The translations under genes and the position numbers were made by a program. Below the pieces are notes generated by a model that did no database searches, was not told the origin of the DNA, and saw nothing but the letters and a program-made list of their open reading frames with translations. From Siphonodentalium dalli (lineage: Eukaryota > Mollusca > Scaphopoda > Gadilida > Siphonodentaliidae), in assembly GCA_032622095.1 (NCBI GenBank), contig CP136064.1, positions 190,945,794-191,009,793 of the forward strand: DNA of 64,000 nucleotides, in the 5' to 3' direction. This document shows positions 10,226-21,654 of the stretch, in pieces (within the stretch, counting starts at the first letter, position 1; every line of letters starts with the position of its first letter).

Positions 10226-11507
10226 GGCCAAAGAAAAAAGGTACTATGTTTCCGTACATCGACCGACCCTAAAAATAACCCGCCGACCCTAAACTTTTTA
10301 TTGATATTTTGAGAAAAAGGTCAAAATGTTCGCAATTTTAATTTCCTGAGAGTGGATCTCCTGCCTGCTTTGTCTTGTTTGGGACTTATGGAACACTATC
10401 AACAGACATGGTGGGTGTGTATCTGTATATATACATGTAAAGAGGTTATCACCGCATATATTAGGGGTATACATGTAGCTACTGTTTCCAAAAACCAGGC
10501 ATGCTCGGTGGGCGTACTGGCTACCCCCAGACAATATGATGTAGTCGTCACAATACAAGTGCGGTATAATGGCGGTATTATTGGTAAAATTCTTATAAAA
10601 AGTTAGTGACATCAATTTTGTACCAAGTTTATAGCCAAATTTATGAAAATGTGGTATGTGAATAATAAAAAACATACTTAAGCATGAAGTAAGTTTGATT
10701 TTTTATCAATCTTAATGTATATTTCCACTGTGTTGATCAAGTAATACTTTCCCCACGGCACGGGTTGGCATTTGATGTCACTTTGGTCGAGGTAGTTCAA
10801 TATTTTTGCAGCTGGATAAAAAATATCAAAATAAAATAAAATAACAAAAATTCCCTACTATGCAATGCCTGATGTTATGACAAAAAAACTTACGAAAAAA
10901 AAATTTAAAAAACAAAAACAAAAAACAAATGTCCATAGCAGATATGTGTTGAATGTTAGTGTGTATTGAGCTCTAACATGTAATGTCTTAAAAAGTGACT
11001 TGCAGGCTTACAACATGAAATAGATGACTACAATTAAGAAAATGATTAGCTGATCCTCATGCTCTTCTTACAATTAGTCATTGTGAACTAACTAACACTA
11101 ATTGTAACTTTATACAATTGAAAGGCACAGGAATAAATTCAGGATCACATATTGGAATAAAGAGGTATAAGTTTTTAGACAACAATAACAGTACCGGTAG
11201 TTAATGTCAGGGGCATTATATAATGTTAGGTAATCCCAGTCATACACTGGTAGTACAATGTCATTTTTATTTAAGACTAAATGAGTTTATATGCATAACA
11301 GATCCCTCTACATTTCTGGTTATTACTAGACAGAGGAAGGTATCTTTGTCCATGCTTACTATGCGCAGAAAAAAATAAAAAATAAAAATAAAACCCTCCC
11401 TCCCTCATTGATTTGAAAAAAAATTGCCCGAGAACCAAAACACTTTTTTTTTTTACCCTAATTTTTTCGCTCTGTTACCGGAAACATACAATCTTTTTTC
11501 TTTGGCC
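10226..11507 (+). mobile_element. PIF/Harbinger-like element, third family member
   Basis: TIRs GGCCAAAGAAAAAAG then ...TATGTTTCCG, flanked by TAA (10223-10225, 11508-11510). Left end carries CCGACCCTAAAAATAACCC, right end the ACCCTAATTTTTT module. About 10855-11445 is shared, inverted, with 36659-37165. No transposase recognised. Confidence 0.72.
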
Positions 11508-11510
11508 TAA

Positions 11511-12046
11511 TAAACTCTTCAAACGGTGTTTGTGTCAACAAATGCATTTTGTTTTGTGTTACATGTACGTCATTTGACCCGGAACTCGGCTGAAGGTCGG
11601 CTATTCAGCCTATTGCATCGAATTACGAAATCGCTTTTTGAATGTCTCTCTTTTCCCGCACAATAAGAAAGGTCTTCGCACAAATCAAAAAAGATAAAAC
11701 TTCCCAATTGTAAGTAAAAATACCCAATGAAGGTGTCTATGTACATGTAGGTCCCGAAGGAGTCTATAGACTCTTTGATATAGAGTTCTGATGGAGAAAA
11801 TGTAGGTCGATCTATTTTTGTCATAACGTATTTTGACCTGGGAGAAAAAATCTAAATCGAGGCTCACTACGAGCATGCCAGTTTTATATATAGAAACAAG
11901 GAATCCCGACAAATGGCGATATCGGCGACAAACAAATAATCGAAAAGAACACATAAAATAAACATAGCAAAAACGCGGCACAGAAAAAATGTCAGAACGC
12001 CACGACGTTTTTGTCACGTCCCTATTCACTATTCATCATCCACACT
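11511..12046. other. Gene-free spacer
   Basis: No recognisable gene or repeat. Two overlapping minus-strand frames of 84 and 114 codons lack family resemblance and are treated as chance. Confidence 0.45.
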
Positions 12047-12048
12047 TA

Positions 12049-12216
12049 GGTCAACATGACCGCTTTTGCAGATAGCTGTTTCCGTAGAAGGGTACGCACT
12101 ACGTTCATGACTCATTGACTGAACTACAGCTGCACTGGGGTGCTCTGCCCGGGTGCAAATTTCCGCAATCCGACCAAAGCAGCAATCTGCGAAAGCGGTC
12201 ATGACTCATGTTGACC
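12049..12216. mobile_element. Small MITE (168 bp)
   Basis: Ends GGTCAACATGA...CCGCTTTTGCAGAT and its inverse, allowing a 7-bp ATGACTC-type insertion on the right. Flanked by TA within TTA/TAA. Contains inverted AAAGCGGTCATGA words. Superfamily not assigned. Confidence 0.6.
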
Positions 12217-14784
12217 TAACTTCCTAAGTTTCCACCATTGTGGATTTAGCACTGTCAAATTAAACTATAATAGTTAATCACAACCCAAAGGGTTGTTTTA
12301 CAGTAACATAAGCGACGCAAGTATAGTTGTGACGTCAGTAATTTCTATACCCTATCAACATGAAAACATTGTTTTTACATCTGGGCGATTCAGACCTATT
12401 GGGCCCTATGGTGGCCGCCATGTTATAGAATTGTCAAATTAATAAAACGAATTTATTTTTCTTCTTCGATCAGCCTCCCTATAGCAACACTATTAAATTT
12501 GAAAAACAAAATCAACCTTATTCAAAATTAAATGCTTAATGTGGATTTAGCCGACGCGAGCGCATAGCATTCGGCAAACCTAGCCAGATTCCGTACCGTT
12601 ACAGTTAGAATATTACGTCCCCTGGCAGGCCAGAGCAACGTTGGAAATGATGACGTAATTTCGTTACAAAATGGTGGCGCTCTCTTGTTTGCGAAATTTG
12701 AAATGGAATTGCTTGTTATTGTTATCGCTCGTATTTTAAATGTACAACGGTATCACAGCACGTAAGCGTTGAGAACAAACGAGAAAGCACAAGCGAAGAT
12801 AGCACTACGAGCCAATTACTGGAATGACTTTAGAGTCAAAGCAGTCAAAAGAAGAAGAAGAATAACAACAACATGTCAACAACAACAACTTGTTAAGTTG
12901 TTTTGAAGTTGAACTTGAAGTGAACTGTGTTCAAAGTGAAAATCAGTCAGTCGGAAAGAAACTCAATGACGAATCTGTGACTGAAAAAAATATGAAAATG
13001 AAGGTCACTGGAATGGAATGTGGACTGGTCTGTGCAGACTGCTCACCACGGCGATTTGACTTGTTCTGTTATTGTTCAATTTTAAGTCTGTTTTCACCTG
13101 GACTGGTTTAGTGGTTAGACTTAGAGTTTCAACTGCAAGCGGCAAATCGTTCAATCTACTAACTACTTCTCTAAATAGTAAATTTAATTGTTAATATCTA
13201 ACACTGTCATGTCAAACCTCAGCTTGGGTCAAGGAAATCAGAAAATGGACATTTTAGAGCTGACTGATTTACTATACACAGTATAGTTCAGTCATGAACC
13301 GTTGAACGTAGCGCGTAGCTGGAACTTGTGGACACAGTAATCGGTGAAAGCGTTCATGTGGCTTACTAATCTAATAATATTAGGATTGTATTAGTCAATT
13401 TAGTGATTACAGATTACTAAATTTAGTTATCAACGACTTCAGCCTCACCCACTCACTGTGAATGTGACTCAGGTCAAAATACAATTCTAGCCATATACAG
13501 TCGACAGACTCGACACACAGATGTAACAAACATGTGAAGCCCAGTGAATTGGTGACTAACAAAGTGAGTCATTTATCTTCTTGTTGAGTGAAGGAAAGGA
13601 AGAACATCTCCCAATCCCACTTGGTCTCAGCACACTGCATAGTTCATGCAGTGACTGGTGAGAGGATATGCTTCCGGGCCAACTTTCCATCTGTGTGTAT
13701 GAATTCTGTTTCCTGTGATGGACACATCAAGTTAAATTTAATAATTATATTGCACGGTGATTAGTTTTAGCATTCTCACATATTAAATAATTCATGATTT
13801 TAACACTGTGTTCTCGATTTAAACCTTAAGCATAAAGCGGGAGCTTGATCAGCATGGCTAGCATATATATATTAACTAGTGGCTATTTGTGGAAAAATTA
13901 TTAAATATAGCCCTGCGTACTTGCTATTTTCGACTTGACACATTGGGATTGGAATAATATGTATGCTAAACATAATAATTCCAGGCCAACTTAGTTGAAC
14001 TGTCACGACCTTCTAGTTATACATGTACATGACTAATGTAGTAATGAGGCAATCATATCAATGTTTAATCTAGTAGCATTTTCTCAGACCATGCCATGAA
14101 CATCTATGTATCTATGCCTGTCAAGAATAATGCCATTCCTCCCGGGCAATTATTAAAATGTTCATACTATCAGATGCCTATTGACCAATAGTGTCAGCAT
14201 GTGTCGCATGATTAGTAATTTTAGATAAAATTCTCAACGATCATTAAGTTTTTTGGCAAAGAGACATATATAGAATTAAATTGAAATAGAATTGAATAGA
14301 ATTAAATTTCCATCAATATTGTTAATTTCAGTCTAGGTCTCCGCTATCACTATTGTTGACCATCACAATGATTAGACATCTGAGAGTACGATAAAATCTC
14401 ACAAAAGTCACGAACAAGCATGCAATCTCGAGCTGGGACCACCCTTAATACTTGTTTCTTATCATCTACTTCACAGAAGGGGTCACCCCTAAGTAGTAAC
14501 CATATAGGAAATGCACCAAACATATCACTATTGCACAATGACATCAGTTTGTTTGATCTAAAATATTTATCCACTCCAGCCCCAAAACAATAGTCATTTG
14601 CCAAATTATCTCATTCATTTTTGAAGTGCCTATCATCTACTGAAATTGGATCCTACCACAGGCCATAAATTATGTCTCATTGAGTCATTGTGCCCCATCC
14701 ACGATTCCACGTAACCCGTTTTCATAAAAATGTATTCAGTAATCAGTATTATATGTAAATTTATCCAATAATGATATTTTTCCC
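12217..14784. other. Long gene-free stretch
   Basis: No element boundaries found. GC-richer patches near 12380-12430 and 12540-12790 contain ATGGTGGC-type words and CpGs and could be regulatory or old gene-start sequence, but no exon with a convincing start and donor is visible. The frame at 12890-13111 (73 codons) is unassigned. Confidence 0.35.
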
Positions 14785-14788
14785 TTAA

Positions 14789-15232
14789 AGGTCCTCAATC
14801 CGAATCAACAGTCCCCATATCATCAGATTCCAACAACAAGAAGATTTTTTGAAATGCCGCTTCAGTTGACAGAATCGATTAATTGCTAAAAAAAAAAATG
14901 CAGTCAATTTATAATATAGCATAAAATTGACAAAAACTTGTAATTTATCAACTTTTTGCTCAACGAATATTGCTGATTTGTCAAACATCTGACACACACA
15001 CAAAAAACAGTTGATTTTAGAATTATCCATCTTCATCTGCAATTTGGTCAGAAAAAGTATTCTCGTCGGCTGTTTGCTGGGCCACTAAAAAATTTAAATG
15101 ATAGATTTAAAAAATCGGTATCTGATCACTATGAGCTTTGATGTTGTGGGTTCCTCGACTTGAATCAAATATTTTTCACCTCCGAAGTCAAGGAAATAAT
15201 AATCTGCGAGGGTTAATTTGGATTGAGTACCT
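14789..15232. mobile_element. TTAA-type MITE (444 bp)
   Basis: TIRs AGGTCCTCAATCCGAA / AGGTACTCAATCCAAA (14 of 16 match), flanked by TTAA (14785-14788, 15233-15236). The right half (about 15110-15232) is related to 16375-16501. TTAA targets occur in piggyBac and Kolobok. Confidence 0.72.
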
Positions 15233-15692
15233 TTAAAATTGTAAAAATTAAATTAAAATAATTTTGCCTTGAAAATTGGTCGCTTGGCCAGATTCAACCT
15301 TCACCTGATGATTGCATTTTGAAGAAATATAGTAAAATGTGCTATATGGCTAATATCGCTTGACTGGCGCCATGGATATTGGTCTGGAAATTAGAGAAAT
15401 GTTAGAGGCAATATCTCACTCTGACCCATGTCTAACTGTGGCCCACATTCCTCTATATCTGGTGCTGCAACATATTCTCGTGCAAATAGGTTTATTTGTA
15501 CCTGAATATTCACATATGTTCATATATTTTTTATATTCATTTAAATTTGTTTAACCCTTTACCCAACAAACCGGCCAAATAAAGCTTCAACAGCCTAAAA
15601 TATTTTCGGTCTGTCTCAATAGAACCATACAAATATGGATATCATTGGAACCGGCTCCTAACCACATTGTGATAGTTACAGTTATGCCCTGT

Positions 15693-15761
15693 GCCAATGC
15701 ATTCTCTTATATATGCGAGTCGACCATAGGTCGCCTCGCATATATAAGAGAATGCATTGGC
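15693..15761. repeat. 69-nt hairpin, copy 1
   Basis: 27-bp perfect arms beginning GCCAATGCATTCTCTTATAT, with a centre that itself pairs around CGACCATAGGTCG, so nearly the whole 69 nt folds. Confidence 0.92.
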
Positions 15762-15840
15762 CTAAAAAAAATCTTTTTTTAACACTTTTTACCATTTTTT
15801 CTTACATTCTTTAACAATTTTATAATTTTTAATGTGTTAA

Positions 15841-15909
15841 GCCAATGCATTCTCTTATATATGCGAGGCGACCTATGGTCGACTCGCATATATAAGAGAA
15901 TGCATTGGC
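15841..15909. repeat. 69-nt hairpin, copy 2 (reverse complement of copy 1)
   Basis: Identical to the reverse complement of 15693-15761 at all positions; only the asymmetric centre (GGCGACCTATGGTCGAC) reveals the orientation. Confidence 0.92.
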
Positions 15910-15944
15910 ACAGGGCCCTTCTGTTGGGTAAAGGGTTAAATCAA

Positions 15945-16015
15945 AATTTAGAAAAACTAACGCCATTATACACTCTGCCAGGGCACCCTGAGTCACCACA
16001 CCAAATTTCGTTGAA
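15945..16015 (-). repeat. Dispersed repeat fragment
   Basis: AAAAACTAACGCCATTATA...CTCTGCCAG...GAGTCACCACACCAAATTT is the inverse of about 26455-26525; a shorter relative is at 25265-25305. Confidence 0.6.
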
Positions 16016-16374
16016 ATCTGGGCACCAAAATTAACAAAGACATGTTGGTCTCAACTTTACTCCAGTCTTATATATGTATATATAAACAGTCCCACGAAAC
16101 ATGTATACATTTATTGATGGACGTGTCATGGGCTCTTCATACAGGATCGCGTTCATTATTTCGAAGGTTCCATATTCGCTATTCCAAAGGTTCTTATTCA
16201 GACATCGAAGGTTCGCTATTCTGGGCGTATTTAACCAGAAAAGGTGGACGACTCTAATACCAAGTAGTTTATATTATTACCACGATTTTACAGTTATCCA
16301 TCTTTATCTGGAAGACCGCCCATTTGACCTCGTCCTTCTGGCACGATCAGGCCCAGAAACAATAAAAATAGCAA

Positions 16375-16501
16375 ACTGCAAAGATCGATATCTAATTACT
16401 CTGAGCTTTGATGGGTGGGTTCCTCGACACTAATCAAATATTTTTTCCCACCGAAACCAACGAAGGAGTAATTTAGCAGCGTCTTATCGGATTGAGTACC
16501 T
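16375..16501. mobile_element. 3' part of a TTAA-type MITE
   Basis: Shares TGAGCTTTGATG, GGGTTCCTCGAC, AATCAAATATTTTT and the terminal GGATTGAGTACCT with 14789-15232; followed by TTAA (16502-16505). A matching left end was not found. Confidence 0.55.
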
Positions 16502-16505
16502 TTAA

Positions 16506-17790
16506 GTTATTTCATTCATAAAAAGAGTCTTATGATAAAGAAACCTCTCAAAACTTTAGAATATAGAATGAAACTTCAAAATAAAAGTTATAAAAACCTT
16601 CTGAATATCGAGGAATATAGAGAACCTTGGGAATGGCGAAACTTCGGTATAATGAACCTTGGGATTACTCACTTAGCGAACCTTTGGACACAGAGTGACA
16701 TGTCGCCGTCCTACGGTCCATACGTACTGGCGTGATCGTATATATCCCAAGTTGGCCAGAAATACAGGCACTCCTAATGTAATGAGTCCTATGAAACATA
16801 CATTTTTCATTTTATAGATGGACGTACAGTGGTACGTGTTTTTGGGTTGTCTAAACTCTAAATTCTAATGTCCATACGTACTGACGTAATCATATTATAA
16901 CTAAAATAGTTGAATCCATGATGTAGTGAGATGTACCTGACCTGTTCATTCAAAATGTTCATAAAAATTACTTAGTCTTCTTTTACTAGTTTTAGAAATC
17001 AGAAATACTCCAATTTTCAAATAGAATTATTAATATTCATTCAATTCATTTAAATTTTATTGCGAAATTTCAAGTTTCCAACCGTTCCGAATAACACAGC
17101 AGTTCAAGTGGTTTCAAGTATAAAGAAAATCATTGATTGCAGTATATTATGAGGGTATAAAAAGTTAATTATATACATACATATATTAATTCCTGTTTAT
17201 TCCACAGTTAAAAAAAACGTAAATAACAGAATCCGTCTGGCATTAGTTCGAGGTAAATTGAAAAATGGCGCCCAATCTCTCTTCCGCAAAATGAAGACTT
17301 CTGATTGGTTGAATTATGAAGTTGAGCATCAGTTAAAAAAGAAATAAAGTCCGGAACTATTCAAGTGCTCGTTAAAGTGACGCACTGACACCAGATCATG
17401 TTTTTTTTGTCTTTTCTTTATTGTTAGTTTTTCTGTTTAGTATTTTTGCTTATTTCTGTTGTTTTTGTTGTTATTTTTTTATTAATTGTGTAGACTTGCG
17501 ATTATTTAACTAAGCTATGTTAACTTAACGGTATTGTACCCATACGAAAAAGTATGTGGTTAGGCTACTACACTCGTATAATACATACTTTAGAGTATAA
17601 CCCTGATATACAAGGGTACCTTCCTAGTAAACCAACAAAATACCCTAGTACCCCAGTATCATATCCACGCACCAAATATGGTGTATCAGTGTATACTGTG
17701 GGCTGTAGCCTGTACATTTCTAAAGTGTTCACCATACCACAATAACCCGTGGTACAGTGCCATACAAAGCAAAAAAAAAAAAACCTTGGC
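16506..17790. other. Gene-free stretch
   Basis: AT-rich, with repeated CCATACGTACTG phrases near 16720 and 16872 and scattered GAACCTT/AAGGTTC words. No gene or defined element. Confidence 0.4.
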
Positions 17791-17794
17791 ATAC

Positions 17795-18165
17795 CCATGT
17801 GATATTAAAACACCATTTATAAGTCTGAGGGTATTACAACACCCAATTAAATATACGAGGGTATTAAAACACAAAGTAGTCTACACGATGGCATTTCCCC
17901 AACTGTATACGTGGGTATTAAAACACCACGTATACGAGGGCATTGAAACACATACGTTTTGCTAGGCCAATACACTATATAAACAAATTGGGTTGGATAT
18001 AACCAAAGTTTAGTCAGACTCTAACCCAGCGTTTAGTCAACCGAATCCTACTAACATTGGGTTAGAGCTAGCTGTTAACTAAATTAGTTGGGGAGACAAA
18101 ATTAACCAAACATTGGGTTATGATAACCAAACGTTGGGTTAAATTAACCAAACATTGTGTTTGAA
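17795..18165. repeat. Two degenerate short-period repeats
   Basis: 17800-17960 contains several ACGAGGGTATTAAAACAC variants. 17985-18165 contains repeated AACCAAACATTGGGTTA variants in both orientations. Both are too diverged to give an exact period. Confidence 0.55.
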
Positions 18166-18770
18166 GTAAAATAAACATGAGTTAGATAAAAACCTATGTC
18201 AATTTATTCCACGGTACACGGTCTTATTGTCCCCACATGTGCACTTGTGCTGCAGTAAATCATAGTACATAGCCAAACACATTGGTATACCACTATACCA
18301 GGGTGTGTGGTTTTTATCTGAGGAACACATTTTTTATAATATTGCATTTATACATGCAGAAGAAAAATTCCGATATATCACGATAATTGAGAGGTTTTCG
18401 AACGTTTTTCTGGGGATAACATATAGTCAATTGCTGCCTGACAGCAAAACCACGCCCCTTGACACGGCTCGCGTGTGTGAAATTGAATGTGGACACAATA
18501 AACATAATACCTCGCGGTACAGTTCATTCGAAAATTAACGTCGATGTACGCAAACATGATAAAATATATGTTTTGTGCTGTGTATATAGCATGTAGGCTA
18601 ATATATATACATAATATATACTGTCGACGCAATTACATCATTCTATCTATATATTTTGTGCACGTGTGTATTTTCTGATATTTTTGACTCAATCGCATTG
18701 ATGTTTCCAGAAATTTTTTAACAGTAACGTTATTAGTGGAGTATCGAATGCTTTAAAAATGGGATAGTTA
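18166..18770. other. Gene-free spacer
   Basis: No supported feature seen. Confidence 0.4.
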
Positions 18771-18777
18771 TCCCCTA

Positions 18778-19808
18778 TGGCAAGCCGTTTTCACATTTTC
18801 GATTGATTTAGACTTAAGTCCAATTATTTGGACTTAAGTCCAAATAATTGGATTTAAGTCAAAATAATTGGACTTAAGTCCAAATACCACATAATTGTGA
18901 ATTCGGCGAGGAATTGGACTTAAGTCCAATTGATTTGGACTTAAGTCCAAATACCGATATTTTCATCTATTTGGACTTAAGTCCAATTCCTCGCCGAATT
19001 CACAATTATGTGGTATTTGGACTTAAGTACAATTCATTTGGACTTAAGTCCAATTCATCTGTATAAGAAACACCCCCATCAGATATTAAGCAGGTCTGGT
19101 TTTGCTCATAGGGCGGAGTTGTGGGAAAATGGCCGTTTACATTTGGGTCTAATTCTTGTTGATCTTGTTAATTGTTACCTTTCTCAACATATATAATGAA
19201 TCAGCTCGATGTGGACCAGATCAAATATAAGACACTTAGTAAATGCAATAAACGAAACTGCGTGTAGCCTACACTATGTACATGCTGTCAAATAACAATT
19301 GAATCAAGTCGTGAATTAATTTTACTTCATTCATGCATGCAGTTAGCATTTATTAAGATGCCAATTCGGATTCGAAACATTTTCAATCTCGGCATGCCGA
19401 AAACAAGCCACGTGGCAAAGGGGACGTACGGAGTTAGTCTTGGAGTCAGGAATGCCCTGGTTAGTACGAAGTTTGACTGTCAATCAAAACTTGCAGGAAT
19501 ATACCATTACAAAGAAGGGGACTATCGTTTCAAACCAGATGAATTGGACTTAAGTCCAAATGAATTGGACTTAAGTCCAAATCAATTCACTAATTGGACT
19601 TAAGTCCAAATAATTGGACTTAAGTCCAATTATTGGACTTAAGTCCAATTATTTGGACTTAAGTCCAAATCAATTCGCTAATTGGACTTAAGTCCAATTC
19701 ATTTGGACTTAAGTCCAATTATTTGGACTTAAGTCCAATTATTTGGACTTAAGTCCAAATAATTGGACTTAAGTCTAAATCAATCAAAAATGTGAAAACG
19801 GCTTGCCA
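18778..19808. mobile_element. TIR element with ~20 copies of palindrome GGACTTAAGTCC
   Basis: The ends are near-identical inverted sequences of about 70 bp starting TGGCAAGCCGTTTTCACATT, with TA on each side. The palindrome GGACTTAAGTCC, usually within TTGGACTTAAGTCCAA, occurs about 9 times in 18810-19055 and 11 times in 19543-19780. The interior 19060-19540 is unique. An extra inner inverted repeat (ACCACATAATTGTGAATTCG) surrounds 18935-18978. A TA target suggests Tc1/mariner-like, but that is weak. The frame over its right part repeats ELDLSPN only because of the palindrome. Confidence 0.82.
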
Positions 19809-19815
19809 TAATCCC

Positions 19816-20925
19816 CCGGTATGAAAATTAGCAGGAAGCCTCTATTGACTATAGGACACGTATATTACTTGTGGTTAAAAGACATATTATGCACTTGTTC
19901 GATATGATCGGGTACGTGAAACTGGTAAGTTAGTATTCAGGCACCATGTCAACTGAGTCGTTATCTCGTGGGAATCCGGATTCAGAATCTGGATTCATAT
20001 GACAGATTAGCTATAGACCCCGTACGACTTGGTTCGGTAAACGAACAGACCAGAAATTGGCAGAATCAGTGAACGAACAGACCGTAATCTCAATCTCGTG
20101 GTAATCCAGATTCGGATTCCGATTCCGATTACGGACTCAAATGTTCGTAATGTAAACAAACCGAGATTTCGCCACCTCGGAGTAATAAAACAATAAGAAT
20201 CCGTCTCTTGTGTACAAATTATTGCAGAATATAAATGATCTATATCAAAGAATTTTAAATGCGGAGACAAATTTGTTTTATCGAATGTAAACTGGCAGAA
20301 TATTACTGAAATTAGCCAAATAATAACGCTATTGATAGTAACGCTGGGGGAGCACTTTGGTTGATGGCGAAGCAAATCATTGTCGATTTTATTGTCACTT
20401 TCATATGTCCATTTCATAATTCCATCCATAAAATACCACCCGAACGCATGTCGATTTCGAATTCGGCGGATACGTCACCATTGACCGAATTCACGTGAAC
20501 CTGCATGGATATATGTCTTCTGCTGTGTTCGTTATTATGTTTCTTCTTATTCAAGACATAGTAGGATTATATCATTATATGATATCGATGGATTATCAGA
20601 TACACGTATGTACTATCTAGTCTTGTAGCAATTTCATGTTTAAAATGTTTTGTTTCGTTAAATGCAGTCGTTTTGCAAAATAGTCTCTGTATAGACAACA
20701 AAACACAGGCATTTTTTGGCCAACGTGCTGTACAATAGTTGGAAAATAAAGCTTTGCTCATGAAGCTAATGTTGTGGTCTTGTGATCGCAGGTGAACTGC
20801 ATCTCCCAATCGCACAAACAAAAATATAAAGCTTATTCTAGGATCTCAGGACTATATAGTGGAAATGTCAGTACAAGTTCTAGGACGTGGCTAGAGGTTT
20901 CCTCAAATTTCCGGCCAACTGCACC
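19816..20925. other. Gene-free stretch
   Basis: Contains GGATTCCGATTCCGATTACG-like direct repeats near 20100-20135. A 140-codon minus-strand frame (20007-20429) overlaps these and has no family resemblance. Confidence 0.4.
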
Positions 20926-20927
20926 CT

Positions 20928-20945
20928 CCCCCCCCCCCCCCCCCC
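20928..20945. repeat. Poly-C tract
   Basis: 18-bp C run; length uncertain in any assembly. Confidence 0.9.
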
Positions 20946-21554
20946 GTTGAACCAAACATCAATCTCACAGGTTCGCAGAATTCCATTTGCACCCCTTGGA
21001 AATAGCCAACCTGACACACACTAAGATTGGAAAATTACCAACTTTTACTGGTTGAAAAAAATAAAACAATGAGAACAATTCCAACCTATATATGATGTCA
21101 AATTAATGTCCAACTAATGTTGTGTCATGCATGAACTTTCCAACTGCTGGAAATGTACCAAAGTTTAGTTTAAACATATTTATTTCAAATATTTGTCAAA
21201 TTTAGATAACACATGATATATAACACATACATTTGTTTATATATACAATGGGATTGGAGGACAAGTGCTGACTCACGGAAGGGTACCCCCTCTCCCATAT
21301 GTTATTACACTGGAGAAAAAAAATTTAGTAATGGCAAAGCAACATGACTACCAAAACAAGTTGAACATATATACAGATCAACGGTCACCCCCTCTCCCGA
21401 GTTGGTCATAAGTTTGTTTTTGTATTTATTTTAAATCGGGTTTGTTTGTTGCGTTTGCTGGCTTGTACGTATCATTACTTGGAACAATTAGTCAAAAGAA
21501 TCCTTATTTTTCCTCACGTATGAATGACTGCACAGCTAAGCAAATTGTACCAAA
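20946..21554. other. Gene-free stretch ending at the assembly gap
   Basis: AT-rich sequence with no gene seen. It does not resemble the satellite that follows the gap. Confidence 0.4.
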
Positions 21555-21654
21555 NNNNNNNNNNNNNNNNNNNNNNNNNNNNNNNNNNNNNNNNNNNNNN
21601 NNNNNNNNNNNNNNNNNNNNNNNNNNNNNNNNNNNNNNNNNNNNNNNNNNNNNN
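21555..21654. other. Assembly gap (100 N)
   Basis: Exactly 100 N at the left border of the satellite array, the conventional placeholder for a gap of unknown size. The true array is probably longer. Confidence 0.97.

Larger units (their letters stand above)
15555..15935. mobile_element. piggyBac-like MITE with two identical inverted hairpins
   Basis: 14-bp perfect TIRs CCCTTTACCCAACA with TTAA on both sides (15551-15554, 15936-15939). Contains two 69-nt hairpins that are exact reverse complements of each other. A diverged hairpin arm of this family is at about 25892-25930. Confidence 0.85.

Noticed and set aside
19337-19603. 88-codon frame with ELDLSPN repeats
   Set aside because: The repeat peptide is simply the translated palindrome GGACTTAAGTCC; no independent coding signal.
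20007-20429. 140-codon frame (minus)
   Set aside because: Includes a translated ATTCCG-type repeat (IGIGIRI) and has no family resemblance or splice context.
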